A stretch of DNA of 64,000 bases from Micromonospora cabrerizensis. GTDB lineage: Bacteria; Actinomycetota; Actinomycetes; Mycobacteriales; Micromonosporaceae. Location: positions 1 to 64,000 of the forward strand of contig NZ_JAKKFI010000083.1 of assembly GCF_022230955.1 (NCBI RefSeq). The letters run 5' to 3'. Below are positions 7,505 through 16,355 of this stretch, piece after piece. Made by a program: the position numbers and the translations under genes. The notes below the pieces were generated by a model that was given only the letters and a program-made list of their open reading frames with translations, did not search any database and was not told the DNA's origin. The number at the start of each line of letters is the position of its first letter. Within the stretch, counting starts at the first letter, position 1.

Positions 7505-9652
7505 ATGGCAGTCAACGCAGCGCCGTCCGGGGAAGCACCAGCCGGTCGGTTGGCAGGCCGGTGGGTGCCGTGGTTGGTGATTGGCCTGTGGGTGGCGCTG
7601 GCGGCGGTCATGGTGCCGTTGAGCGGAAAGCTGAGCTCGGTCACTACCGACAGAGCCGTGGACACCCTGCCGGCCGGTGCCGAGTCCACCAAGGTGGCGG
7701 TGCTGGAGGACAGTCTCCCCGGCGGTGAGGACAACACGTTCGTGTTCGTGTACCACCGCGCCGACGGCATGACCGACGCCGACCGCGCGACGGCCGAGCG
7801 CCACTACAACACCCTTGCCAAGCGGTACCCGCCGAAGGTGACGGCCCTGGCCGGCGAGGACGACGAGGGCCCACCGACGAGACTCTCCACCGACGGCAAG
7901 GCGATGATGTTCACCCTCGACGTGAGCACGACCTACGGCGCACCGGAGGCCATCGTCGGGCCGTTGCGTGACGCCGCGAAGGACCGCCCCGCCGGCCTGG
8001 AACTCGACGTGACCGGCCCGGCCGCGATCGACGGCGACATGGACGCCGTCTTCGACGGTATCGACCTGCAGGTCTTCCTCACCACCGTCGTCGTCGTAAC
8101 GCTCCTACTCATCCTCACCTACCGCAGCCCGGTGTTGTGGTTCATCCCGCTGGTGGTCGTAAGCGCGGCCGCACTGACCGCGATGGCGACCGTCTACCTG
8201 CTCGTCAAAGGCTTCGGCATCGTGGTCAACGACCAGAACTCGGCGCTGCTTACGATCCTGGTATTCGGCGTCGGCACGGACTACGCGCTGTTGCTCATCG
8301 CTCGATATCGGGAGGCACTGCACCACCACGAGAACGTCCGGGTTGCGATGGTTCACGCGTTGCGCGGCGCGGCGCCGGCGATCGTCGCGTCCGCGGCCAC
8401 CGTGGTCGCCGGCCTGCTCTGCCTGCTCGTCGCGGACCTGAACAGCACCAGCGGGTTGGGCCCGATCGGTGCGGCCGGCATTTTGTGCGCGCTGGTGGCC
8501 ATGCTGACGCTGTTCCCCGCGGTGCTCGTGGTGCTCGGCAGGCGGGTCTTCTGGCCGGCCATCCCGCGGTTCAGCACGACCGTGGAGCAGAAGCCGGGGC
8601 TGTGGGGACGGCTTGGCACCGCCATCAGCCGCCGCCGCTGGGTGGCGACGCTCGGCTCGCTCGGAGTCCTCGGCGTGCTCGCTCTCGGGCTGGCGGGCAA
8701 TACCGGCGCCCTGCGGGAGCAGGACCAGTTCCTGTCCGCGCCGGAGTCGGTCACCGGCTTCACCGTTCTCCGCCAGCACTTCCCGGAGCTCGGCGGCCAG
8801 CCGATGACGATCTTCACGCGGCCGGCGTACCAGGAGCGGGTGCTCGACATCGTCAAGGGCACCCGCGGTGTGGCCATGACCATCCCGGGTCAGACCAAGG
8901 GTGGCTGGGCCGACATCTCCGTGTTCCCGACGGACGCGCCGGACACCGTCGCGGAGTACGACACGATCAAGCGGGTGCGCACCGCCGTGCACGCGGTGAG
9001 CGGGGCGGAGGCGATCGTCGGCGGGCCGAGTGCGGAGAACCTCGACACCGAGGTGACCACCAGCCGCGACGAGAAGCTGGTGATCCCGCTGGTGCTCGCC
9101 GTCGTCCTGATCGTCCTCGGGCTGCTGCTGCGCGCGGTCGTGGCCCCATTGGTCCTGATGGCCACCGTGGTCGTCTCATTCGCCGCAGCCTTCGGCGGCA
9201 GCGTGTTCGTCTTCGACACGATCCTCGGGTTCAAGGGCATCGACTATTCGGTGCCGCTGCTGGCGTTCCTGTTCCTGGTGGCGCTCGGCGTCGACTACAA
9301 CATCTTCCTGGCCAGCCGCGCCCGGGAGGAGGCCGTGCGTCTCGGCACCAGAGAGGGCATGCTCAAAGCCCTCTCCGCCACCGGTGGCGTCATCACCTCG
9401 GCAGGCCTAGTCCTGGCGGCCACGTTCGCGGTCCTCGTCTCACTTCCGCTGGTGATGCTGATCGAGGTCGGGTTCCTGGTCGCCTTCGGCGTGCTGCTCG
9501 ACGCCCTGCTGGTGCGATCGGTCCTGGTGCCCGCCCTCACCCTGCTGATCGGCCGGCGGATGTGGTGGCCGAGCCGGCTGGCCCGACCGGTGGAGCCGCC
9601 GGACGGGCGACAGCCGCTCGCCGACGACGAGGAGCCCGCGCTGCAACGGTGA
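7505..9652 (+). CDS. MMPL family RND transporter
   Basis: A 715-aa inner-membrane protein. ATG 7505 has a perfect AGGAGG at 7493-7498; GTG 7502 is less likely. Topology is the duplicated MMPL layout: TM1 near residues 20-40, an extracytoplasmic domain, a cluster of about five helices (residues ~190-350, with GVGTDYALLLIARYRE), a second extracytoplasmic domain, then a second cluster (~525-690, with ALGVDYNIFLASRAREE). The paired G-x-D-Y motifs in the fourth and tenth helices are the proton-relay signature. The family exports lipids or hydrophobic compounds by proton motive force. The two-component pair to the right is convergent with it and may or may not regulate it. Confidence 0.93.
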   Translation: MAVNAAPSGEAPAGRLAGRWVPWLVIGLWVALAAVMVPLSGKLSSVTTDRAVDTLPAGAESTKVAVLEDSLPGGEDNTFVFVYHRADGMTDADRATAERHYNTLAKRYPPKVTALAGEDDEGPPTRLSTDGKAMMFTLDVSTTYGAPEAIVGPLRDAAKDRPAGLELDVTGPAAIDGDMDAVFDGIDLQVFLTTVVVVTLLLILTYRSPVLWFIPLVVVSAAALTAMATVYLLVKGFGIVVNDQNSALLTILVFGVGTDYALLLIARYREALHHHENVRVAMVHALRGAAPAIVASAATVVAGLLCLLVADLNSTSGLGPIGAAGILCALVAMLTLFPAVLVVLGRRVFWPAIPRFSTTVEQKPGLWGRLGTAISRRRWVATLGSLGVLGVLALGLAGNTGALREQDQFLSAPESVTGFTVLRQHFPELGGQPMTIFTRPAYQERVLDIVKGTRGVAMTIPGQTKGGWADISVFPTDAPDTVAEYDTIKRVRTAVHAVSGAEAIVGGPSAENLDTEVTTSRDEKLVIPLVLAVVLIVLGLLLRAVVAPLVLMATVVVSFAAAFGGSVFVFDTILGFKGIDYSVPLLAFLFLVALGVDYNIFLASRAREEAVRLGTREGMLKALSATGGVITSAGLVLAATFAVLVSLPLVMLIEVGFLVAFGVLLDALLVRSVLVPALTLLIGRRMWWPSRLARPVEPPDGRQPLADDEEPALQR

Positions 9653-9670
9653 GCGCGGCGGCACGGGCGA

Positions 9671-9704
9671 GATCCGGGACGGAGCCTCAGGCCCGTCCCG
9701 GATC
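9671..9704. terminator. Strong bidirectional hairpin terminator
   Basis: A perfect 12-bp stem (gatccgggacgg / ccgtcccggatc) with a 10-nt loop, followed by TTTCTC on the plus strand. It lies between the convergent MMPL gene (stop 9652) and histidine kinase gene (stop 9709). Confidence 0.85.
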
Positions 9705-9708
9705 TTTC

Positions 9709-11145
9709 TCATGACCCGGCGGTGGGCCGCGTGTTTCGACCGGGCGGGGCCGCGGCCGGAAGGTCGACCCGAAGCAGCGCGCCACCGCGTGCGGAGCGGG
9801 CGACGGTGGCCCGGCCGTCGTGGGCGTCGACGACCCGCTGAACGATCGACAGCCCCAGACCGGATCCTGGCAACGCCCGGGCGCTGTCGGCACGGTAGAA
9901 CCGGTCGAACACCCGCAGTACGTCGACTGCGTCGATGCCCGGCCCGGCGTCGTCGACCTCGAGCACCGCCGACGCGCCCTCGGCACAGAGCCGGACCTGG
10001 ACCGGCTGGTCCGCGGGGGACCACTTGCCGGCGTTGTCGATGAGGTTGAGCACCGCCCGTTGGAGCGCAGCGGGACGCCCGCTCACCCACACGGAGGTCA
10101 CGTCGAGCGCGACCTCGATGTCAGGCACGCGGGAACGCGCCCGGGTCGCGGCGGCCACCACCACGTCGGCGAGGTCGAGCAGGTCGGTGCTCTCGTCGGT
10201 GACGTCACCGCGCGCCAGGTCGGTCAGTTCGGCGGCGAGGGTGCTCAACTCGGCTACCTGGGCACCGAGGTCGTTGAGCAGCCGGGTCCGGCTCTCCGCC
10301 GGCAGCGCGCTGTCCAGGGCGCCGCGCCGATCGAGCCGGATCAGCAGTTCGACGTTGAGGCGCAGGCTGGTGAGCGGGGTCTTGAGTTCGTGGGCGGCGT
10401 CTTCGGCGAGTAGCCGCTGGGCCCGCCGGGAGTCCCGGAGCGCGGCGAGCATGTCGTTGATCGACTGGATCAGCCGCCGGATCTCCCCGCCGCCTTCATC
10501 CGGGATGTCGGCGTCGAGATCCTGGGTGTGCGCGACGCGTACCGCGGCGGCGGTCAGCCGGTCGATCGGTGCCAGCCCGGCCCGCGCCACGGTCCGCCCG
10601 ACAAGGGCGCCGCCGACCACGCAGAGCAGCCCGATCAGCAGCATGCCGAACCCGAACCGGTTGATCGGGCTGTCGTTGGCGACGCGGGCCACCTGGACCG
10701 CGCCGTCGCCCGCCCGCAGCGTGTAAATGAGGTAGCCGTCCTCGTCGATGTCGTTCGACTCCATCAGGTCGGCCGACGCGCCCTGCGCCACGCGCCCGGC
10801 GTGCTCGCTGACCGGGGGCAGCGCGGGTTGGCCGACCGGGGTCCGGGTCGAGCCGTCGGGCAGGATGACCCGCACCAGTCGACCGGATCCGGGATACGGC
10901 GGTAGCTGGACCTGCGCCAGACCGGCGCGCTCCGCGTCCGTCGCCAGGACGCGGGAGTCGGCGCGCAGCTGATCCTCGGCGGTGTCCTGCAGTTCCCAGT
11001 CCATTAGCTCGCTGGCCACCTGGAAGGCCATGAACACGCTGACGGCGATGGCCGTCGCCGCGATCACCGTCAGCCTGGTCCGCAGGGACCGCCGGCGCCA
11101 CCATCGGGTCAGCTGGCGCGGTTCCCGTCCGGCGGGCCTGCTCAC
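9709..11145 (-). CDS. Sensor histidine kinase
   Basis: A 478-aa transmembrane kinase. GTG 11145 overlaps the response regulator stop as GTGA, so the two are co-translated. TM1 is at about residues 24-46 and TM2 at about 163-187, bracketing a ~115-residue extracytoplasmic sensor. A HAMP segment follows (RLTAAAVRVAHTQDLDADIP), then the HisKA H-box DAAHELKTPLTSL (His near 251). The ATPase domain has the N box LNLIDNAGKW, G1 DDAGPGID, an F-box region and G2 GSGLGLSIV. It is a complete, EnvZ/MprB-like kinase that autophosphorylates and signals to its partner. The stimulus is unknown. Confidence 0.93.
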   Translation of the reverse strand: MSRPAGREPRQLTRWWRRRSLRTRLTVIAATAIAVSVFMAFQVASELMDWELQDTAEDQLRADSRVLATDAERAGLAQVQLPPYPGSGRLVRVILPDGSTRTPVGQPALPPVSEHAGRVAQGASADLMESNDIDEDGYLIYTLRAGDGAVQVARVANDSPINRFGFGMLLIGLLCVVGGALVGRTVARAGLAPIDRLTAAAVRVAHTQDLDADIPDEGGGEIRRLIQSINDMLAALRDSRRAQRLLAEDAAHELKTPLTSLRLNVELLIRLDRRGALDSALPAESRTRLLNDLGAQVAELSTLAAELTDLARGDVTDESTDLLDLADVVVAAATRARSRVPDIEVALDVTSVWVSGRPAALQRAVLNLIDNAGKWSPADQPVQVRLCAEGASAVLEVDDAGPGIDAVDVLRVFDRFYRADSARALPGSGLGLSIVQRVVDAHDGRATVARSARGGALLRVDLPAAAPPGRNTRPTAGS

Positions 11146-11834
11146 GGAGGAGTCTGCCGCAACGTGTATCCCAGGCCGCGCAGCGTGTAGATCAATCGCG
11201 GCTCACCCTCGGCCTCCATCTTGCGGCGCAGGTAGCTCACATACACCTGGAGGTTGTTGGCGGTGGCGCTCATGTCGAAGCCCCAGATCGCCTCGAACAG
11301 CGTGTCGCGGGTCAACACCCGGGTCGCGTTACGCACGAGGACCTCCAGGAGGGAGAACTCGGTCCGGGTCAGGCGCAGCGGCCGCCGGCCCCGCCACGCC
11401 TCGAACCTGTCGGGATCGAGCCGGACGTCGGCGAACGACAGGACCTGCGACTCCCCGTCGCCCGGCGTGCGCCGGCGCAGCAAGGCCCGCACCCGGGCCA
11501 GCAACTCCTCGGTGGCGAACGGCTTGGGCAGGTAGTCGTCGGCGCCCGCGTCCAGCCCTGCGACCCGGTCCGAGACCTGGTCACGAGCGGTCAGCATCAG
11601 CACCGGCAGATCCCGACCCGCCGCCCGCAACCGCCGGCAGGTCTCCACCCCGCCGAGGCGGGGCATCATCACGTCGAGGATCAGCAGATCCAGCGTGTCA
11701 CCGCCGGCCCCACCGACCCCGTCGAGCACGGCGAGACCGTTGGCGACGGTGCTGGTGTCGTAACCCTCGACCTGGAGAACCCGCTCCAGCGACTCACGGA
11801 TGGCCGCGTCATCATCCGCGATCATGATCCGCAC
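11142..11834 (-). CDS. OmpR-family response regulator
   Basis: A 230-aa regulator. GTG 11834 has AAGGGGG upstream. The receiver domain (residues 1-115) shows the acidic pocket ADDD, the phospho-acceptor Asp54 in LLILDVMMPRLGG, Thr in LMLTA and Lys in PKPF. The winged-helix domain (about 130-228) ends with the canonical VYVSYLRRKM and LRGLGYTLR. It is the first gene of the kinase operon and probably autoregulates. Targets unknown. Confidence 0.94.
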   Translation of the reverse strand: MRIMIADDDAAIRESLERVLQVEGYDTSTVANGLAVLDGVGGAGGDTLDLLILDVMMPRLGGVETCRRLRAAGRDLPVLMLTARDQVSDRVAGLDAGADDYLPKPFATEELLARVRALLRRRTPGDGESQVLSFADVRLDPDRFEAWRGRRPLRLTRTEFSLLEVLVRNATRVLTRDTLFEAIWGFDMSATANNLQVYVSYLRRKMEAEGEPRLIYTLRGLGYTLRQTPP

Positions 11835-13044
11835 GCCGACGCACCCCCTTCCAGTCGATGCTTTTGCCGCTCATGGTCCCCGACCAACCTGAGGCCAGGA
11901 TTAGAAGGTCTGGGCGCACGGTGGACCGCAGCATCCCATCGCCACGACCAGGTGCACTGTTCTCGGCATGTACGGACGTCGCCCTACTGCCTCCGCGGGG
12001 GTGCCAACGCTGACCGCCTTCGGGTCCGCCGAAGAGGTCTTCACCCCGAAGCGCCTGGTCAGGGCGTTGCCTCTGGGGATCGGAGTCTCGAATGACGGAA
12101 CTGCAACGGACTCCAGCAAGCTCACCCGCAACGCTTTACATCGATTTGACGCAGACCTATAGGCGTGGCCTTAGGCGAACCGAGACGTCGGCCGGCACCA
12201 GCCATCCCGGGAGCAGCAACGCCTGACCACTTCGACATCTACTGGGAGGTCACGCCGCACCGCTCCACCGCATCACGACAGGTCACAGCCATCGTCTCTC
12301 TCCGAAATCGGTGAGCACTTCGGGCGCGGAGACCGCTTCGCCAACCTGCACCCAATCTGCTCCCACTTGCAAGGCCAGGCCAACCAACGGCTCCTTACCG
12401 CCTTGACCTGCGCACACTCCCGTAACAGGCGGCATAGAGCGTTGTCGACTACATCGCAGAACCGCGGAGCACTACGCGGTGAAACAGGACGCCGCACCCG
12501 CTCTGACCTGCGGCAACCTAGAGCCGCAGGCAGGGGTGGGTGCAGTTGAGCACCCTTCGATGCCGTTGGACGCGGTTCAAGGCCGTTCAGGGCACCCCGC
12601 TGCTCCCAACCTGCTCCCCCCAAAACCGGGCTCGCACCAGGCCGCCGACCGATCGTGAGCTTCCGGCCAGGTACTTTGGTGGACACCAGTGCTGGCTTCC
12701 CACAGCCGCATCGGTCGATCGGGGAGCACGCTCACGATCGCCGCGCCTTGTCAGCGGCATGTTCGGAAGGGCGATCAAGCGTCGAATCACGCGGCGGATT
12801 GCCGAAGACGTACGGCATCAGATTTCTTGGCCGCAGTGCGCCATGCTGCATGGTGATGGCCTGCGCAAGGCGGTCACGGTCCGCCTCGAAATCGGCGCAA
12901 CGAGTTTCGACGTTGACACGATGCTGACCTGGCTGCCGCCCGCGCTCTCAGCACCTGGGCCCCGCCGGATGTCGCACGCCGGACGGGGACCTTGGCGATG
13001 CCTCCGGGTGGCATATGCTGCCGCGGCACGACGGGGAGGGTGAC
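11835..13044. other. 1.2-kb stretch without a convincing gene
   Basis: It holds the promoter region of the two-component operon, copy B of the dispersed repeat (12440-12625) and the upstream region of the lipoprotein gene at 13045. A plus-strand frame from about 12759 to 13043 (start MFGRAIKRRITRRIAEDV) has some protein-like composition but no recognisable family and ends in low-complexity Arg/Ala; I do not call it. Confidence 0.4.
12440..12625. repeat. Dispersed intergenic repeat, copy B
   Basis: The counterpart of 5660-5855, same orientation. The conserved centre is gagccgcaggcaggggtggg followed by tgcagttgagc and, about 30 nt on, gcggttcaagg. Flanks differ, and neither copy sits in a coding region. 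Confidence 0.6.
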
Positions 13045-13950
13045 ATGCGACGGTGGCGGGTATGGGGGGCGGTGGCCGCCCTGGCCGGGGTGACGGCGAT
13101 GGCGGGGTGCCGGGCACCGGCAGGGCTGGACGGCGACCTGACCGACGACTGGCCGCCCGCCGCGGCGGCCGCGCAGTTCACCCCGAAGGCGGGCGACTGC
13201 CACGTGGATCCCGAACCGTCGAGTTACCTGACCAGCTACAACCCGGTCGACTGCACACGGCAGCACCTGCTGGAGACCTTTTACCTGGGCACGTTCACCG
13301 GCGCGGTAGCCGAACGGGAAACCCCGCCGCCGGTGGGCTCGGCAATGCTGCGACCGGCGTTTGCCGAATGCGACGCGAAGGCGACCGCGTTCGTCGGTGG
13401 CGACTGGCGGGGCGCTCGCCTGACGGTGCAGGTCGCGCCCCCGTCTCCGGGCGGATGGCAGGGTGGCAGTCGCTGGTTCCGGTGCGACATCTTTGAGCTG
13501 GACACCGCCGACGGCGGCTCGGCGCAACGGCATCCGGACGACCACCCAGTGCAGCACACCGGCAGCCTGCGGGACGAACTGAAGGGCACGTCACCGCTGG
13601 CCTTCGGGTGCCTGAACGAGGACCGGTACGGCAAATTCGAGCAGAGCACCTGCGCCGGGCCGCACACCTTCGAGTACGTCGGCTCATGGACGGCGCCCGA
13701 CACCTCGTACGCGGACGCGGACCGCGACGAGGACGGCGTGCACGCGAAGTGCCGGACCCTCGTGGCCCGATATGCCAAGGTCCCGGTTGACAGCACGCTG
13801 CGCTACCGCACGGGCACCTCGTACCTCGTGCCGGCCGTGGAGGCGTGGGCGCGCGGCGACCGGGGAATCCGATGCTTCTACTGGTCAGGAGGCCCGAAGG
13901 TGACTCGCTCGATCAAGGGCGGTGGCACAAGGGCGCTGCCGGTCCGCTGA
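13045..13950 (+). CDS. Septum formation family lipoprotein
   Basis: A 301-aa exported protein. ATG 13045 has GGGGAGGG 4 nt upstream. The N-terminus is a lipoprotein signal: MRRWR, a hydrophobic stretch, and the lipobox TAMAGC, giving a lipidated Cys near residue 22. Two copies of the septum-formation-type domain follow: the first with AGDCHVDPE...VDCTRQH and the second with FGCLNEDRYG...STCAGPHTFEYVGSW. The paired G-D/L-x-C ... C-x-x-x-H pattern is typical of these actinobacterial cell-surface proteins. Their role is poorly defined; despite the name, a direct division function is unproven for most. It is the last chromosomal gene before the tRNA fragment. Confidence 0.8.
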   Translation: MRRWRVWGAVAALAGVTAMAGCRAPAGLDGDLTDDWPPAAAAAQFTPKAGDCHVDPEPSSYLTSYNPVDCTRQHLLETFYLGTFTGAVAERETPPPVGSAMLRPAFAECDAKATAFVGGDWRGARLTVQVAPPSPGGWQGGSRWFRCDIFELDTADGGSAQRHPDDHPVQHTGSLRDELKGTSPLAFGCLNEDRYGKFEQSTCAGPHTFEYVGSWTAPDTSYADADRDEDGVHAKCRTLVARYAKVPVDSTLRYRTGTSYLVPAVEAWARGDRGIRCFYWSGGPKVTRSIKGGGTRALPVR

Positions 13951-14134
13951 GCGCGCTCATCGCCGTCTGGATGGTGCTGGCTGTGTCCGGGGCTGTTGCC
14001 GGAATTCACGAAGGTCACGAGGCATCGACGTACGGCTCTGCACGGCGGGGGTGCTCGCGTCGACTCACCTACCAGACCGAAACGCAAACGGTGCGTGCTG
14101 CAGTCGATCTCAGCACGCACCGTGGGCAAATCAT

Positions 14135-14168
14135 TGGTGTCCGAGGGGGGACTTGAACCCCCACGTCC
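14135..14168 (-). other. Attachment site: 3' end of tRNA-Leu without its 5' half
   Basis: Read on the minus strand, this is the end of the variable arm, a perfect T-arm (GGGGG, loop TTCAAGT, CCCCC), the 3' acceptor strand CTCGGAC, discriminator A and an encoded CCA. This matches the 3' third of actinobacterial tRNA-Leu. The bases to its right do not form a D-arm or an anticodon arm, so the tRNA is incomplete. Such 3' fragments are left when an integrase element inserts in a tRNA gene. The geometry puts the element to the right, towards the integrase at 15267-16355, and the intact tRNA-Leu at its far end. An imperfect dyad (gcacc, 5-nt loop, ggtgc) lies just inside at 14179-14193. Confidence 0.7.
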
Positions 14169-14531
14169 AGCATCCATGCACCAGATAGGTGCTCATGCGC
14201 CCAATCTACCAGCGGCGCGGACCGGCAGTTCCGAGTCCAGAGCACGGGTCTCGCAAACCCGCCGAGCAGTTCGCCAAGAGGAGTCCACAGCCCACTCAGC
14301 CGGGCTGACGCCGATCCCAGCGTCTCGGCTGATGGCTGTCGGCATGGTGGTGGGTGGCGGATGCCAAGGATTCCGACACAACCTTGGACGATCACCACCC
14401 AATCACGACGGCGTTCGCCGGGCCACCCCCTGTCCCGCGATCTCCGCCTGGTGGGGCCGCTCTCGCGCCTGAAGAACTGTCGGAGGGAACGACTACGCTG
14501 CTGTCTAGCGGTAACCAATCACGCAGCGGGG

Positions 14532-14927
14532 GTGGTAGCGATCAGGAGTGGAAGAAGCTATGAGCGCCAGGTCATGCGGTACCTCACCGAGGAAGATCAG
14601 CATGTCACGTTCGAACTCGATGCGAGAATCTCCGACAGGAGTCAGCGCTATCGTCGCCAGGTCGACATATGGCTACCGAAATCTCGCGAAATCGTGGAGT
14701 GCAAGAATCACACTCGCCTGGTGGGCGTGGGAGTGGTAGATGCCCTTGTGGGCGCAATCGACGACACCGACGCCCACGGCGGACGGATTTTCAGTAACAG
14801 CGGATTTACCTCGATCGCTCGAGCTAGGGCAGAGAAGGCAGGAATCAGTTGCATTGAACTTCCGCACGATGACCAAGTCGAGTTCTTTCACACATCCAAA
14901 GGTGGAGGCACGTATTACGGTGACTAA
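14532..14927 (+). CDS. Mrr-like restriction endonuclease domain protein
   Basis: A ~131-aa protein. The start is uncertain: GTG 14532 keeps the helix GRSYERQVMRYLTEED that precedes the nuclease core, whereas ATG 14574 would cut it. A PD-(D/E)XK core is readable: RRQVDIWLP supplies the Asp and REIVECKNH the Glu-x-Lys, followed by the Mrr-type helix DALVGAIDDTDAHGGRIFSN and ARAEKAGISCIELP. Mrr-family nucleases cut modified or foreign DNA. This is a stand-alone catalytic domain without the winged-helix partner of E. coli Mrr. It is the first gene inside the proposed island. Confidence 0.7.
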   Translation: MVAIRSGRSYERQVMRYLTEEDQHVTFELDARISDRSQRYRRQVDIWLPKSREIVECKNHTRLVGVGVVDALVGAIDDTDAHGGRIFSNSGFTSIARARAEKAGISCIELPHDDQVEFFHTSKGGGTYYGD

Positions 14928-15212
14928 TTGGACTTGTGTTGGGCCTCGACCAAGGACTGCGACAGCGTAGGAAGGATCAATTACTGCGACGAAGAAGGGG
15001 TCGATCTGCCAATAGTTGTAGGCAGCAGTGTCGATTGGGGGAACGTTCAGATGCGCGGCTTCATCGCCTATATCCTTCTGGCGCACCAGCTCGGGAAGCC
15101 GCCAGCAGAGTGGACAATCGACAACTTCGTTTATGAGCATGGAAGCATGTTCGAATCCGGATTCGAGTGGACAATCGACGAAGGCAAGGTAAGCCACCTG
15201 GCGGTGGCATGA
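14928..15212 (+). CDS. Hypothetical protein following the Mrr-like gene
   Basis: A possible 94-aa product from TTG 14928, directly after the TAA of the Mrr-like gene. It is acidic, with RGFIAYILLAHQLGKPPAEW and two occurrences of WTID. A GTG at 14920 overlaps the same stop but enters a frame that closes after 16 codons, so either a weak TTG or a frameshifted gene must be assumed. No family recognised. It may be a partner or immunity protein for the nuclease, inferred from position only. Confidence 0.35.
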   Translation: MDLCWASTKDCDSVGRINYCDEEGVDLPIVVGSSVDWGNVQMRGFIAYILLAHQLGKPPAEWTIDNFVYEHGSMFESGFEWTIDEGKVSHLAVA

Positions 15213-15266
15213 AATAAACGACGCTGCAGCCCGACTACGGACTGGGTAGCCAGAACCAGAGACTCC

Positions 15267-16355
15267 CTATGTTCCATCTCGGGTAGATGGGCCGATAAGA
15301 CCTTGGGTGTTTACCCCTCGCACTCCGACCGCTGCCGAGAGCAGAGGGTGCGACTCACCTGTTAAGGCTGCCAAAGCTCGGGCGACCTCGTAGACGTCGG
15401 CTCGCACATAGGTGCTGGTAGTGCCTGCATCAGACCTGCCGTTGTGACCTGCGAACGCTCGGGCTACTGCATAGCCGAAGCTCCGCTCCACCCAGGTCAA
15501 GGTTGTGTGGCGTAGCCAATGCGTGCTGACCTGCTGGGTAGCCACCCAAGGCAGGTGCCTACCGAGGCGCTGCCAAAGATGGTCGTGGCGCCGGCTTGTG
15601 ATGGGCCGACCGTTTCGGTATCTGAGCAACCGATCAGTCGGTTTGCCACCACCTCGGTCATCAGAATGCCCCGCAAGCTGAGTGGCCAGCGTAAGTGAGA
15701 CGGGTTGCCACCGCACGGTCTCGCCCTTCTCGTGCAGCTGGACCATGCACTGCTCCATATCGAGATCCGCGCGGCGGAGGGCAAGCCCTCCACCCCTCCT
15801 GCACGCAGTCTCGATATGGAGTCGCAAGATCAGGGCGTCGAGCTCAGGGTCGTTGCCGGTGGTAGCAGCGACTTCGTTGATCGAAGCAAGCTGCCGCTCG
15901 GACAGTGCGCGCCTCGTGCTGGCCAGGCGTCGGGGCTTGGGCACCCGCTTGGCAGGGTTGTTGAACTCGGCGATGAGCCCGTCGGCCTCGGCATAGCTGT
16001 AGAGGCACCTGAGCGAAGAGATGAGGTGCTCCGCGGCCGTCCGCCCACCGCGAGAGTTTCTTCGCACTACGAGCTGGTCCTTCATGCGCTCGGCGAGCTG
16101 CCTGATCTCCAGCGGCGTCGGCTCGTTCAGGCGGCGGCTGCCCCAGACCTCTCGGACCCTGTTCCAGTAGGTGCCGTAAACCCGTCCCGTGCCCGCCGTT
16201 ACCGCCTCAGATACGCGTTCGATGTACTCGTCGAACGTGGGGACCACACGAGGTGTGCTCTGCACGGCCAGGAGCTGCTCCGGCGTTACCCCTAGCCGAG
16301 TCAGGAGGAGCCGAGCCGCCTCCAGTTCGTCGCCCCCGCTGAAGGCCGACCCCAT
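15267..16355 (-). CDS. Tyrosine recombinase/integrase
   Basis: A 362-aa phage-type integrase. ATG 16355 overlaps the upstream gene's stop (TGATG), so translation is coupled. An N-terminal SAM-like core-binding domain spans about residues 40-145. In the catalytic domain the first Arg is in ETACRRGGGLALRRADL, the H-x-x-R box is HWLRHTTLTW, a GH dipeptide lies in AFAGHNGRSD, and the nucleophile Tyr is in TSTYVRAD. It probably drives integration at tRNA-Leu: the tRNA 3' fragment lies 1.1 kb away on the same strand. No excisionase is recognisable beside it. Confidence 0.9.
   Translation of the reverse strand: MGSAFSGGDELEAARLLLTRLGVTPEQLLAVQSTPRVVPTFDEYIERVSEAVTAGTGRVYGTYWNRVREVWGSRRLNEPTPLEIRQLAERMKDQLVVRRNSRGGRTAAEHLISSLRCLYSYAEADGLIAEFNNPAKRVPKPRRLASTRRALSERQLASINEVAATTGNDPELDALILRLHIETACRRGGGLALRRADLDMEQCMVQLHEKGETVRWQPVSLTLATQLAGHSDDRGGGKPTDRLLRYRNGRPITSRRHDHLWQRLGRHLPWVATQQVSTHWLRHTTLTWVERSFGYAVARAFAGHNGRSDAGTTSTYVRADVYEVARALAALTGESHPLLSAAVGVRGVNTQGLIGPSTRDGT

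Noticed and set aside
8105..9714. Long open frames antisense to and out of phase with the MMPL gene
   Set aside because: Arg/Gly-rich shadows created by high GC at third positions; the MMPL frame carries the helices and motifs.
12540..13043. Plus-strand open frame of 167 codons
   Set aside because: Its first third is the dispersed repeat and its end is Arg/Ala-rich; no family or ribosome site supports it.
14135..14226. Complete tRNA gene on the minus strand
   Set aside because: The acceptor could nearly pair (one mismatch), and a 7-nt loop with ATC can be drawn. The D-arm is too long, the anticodon stem has a mismatch and the 3' part belongs to tRNA-Leu. A fragment is the better reading.
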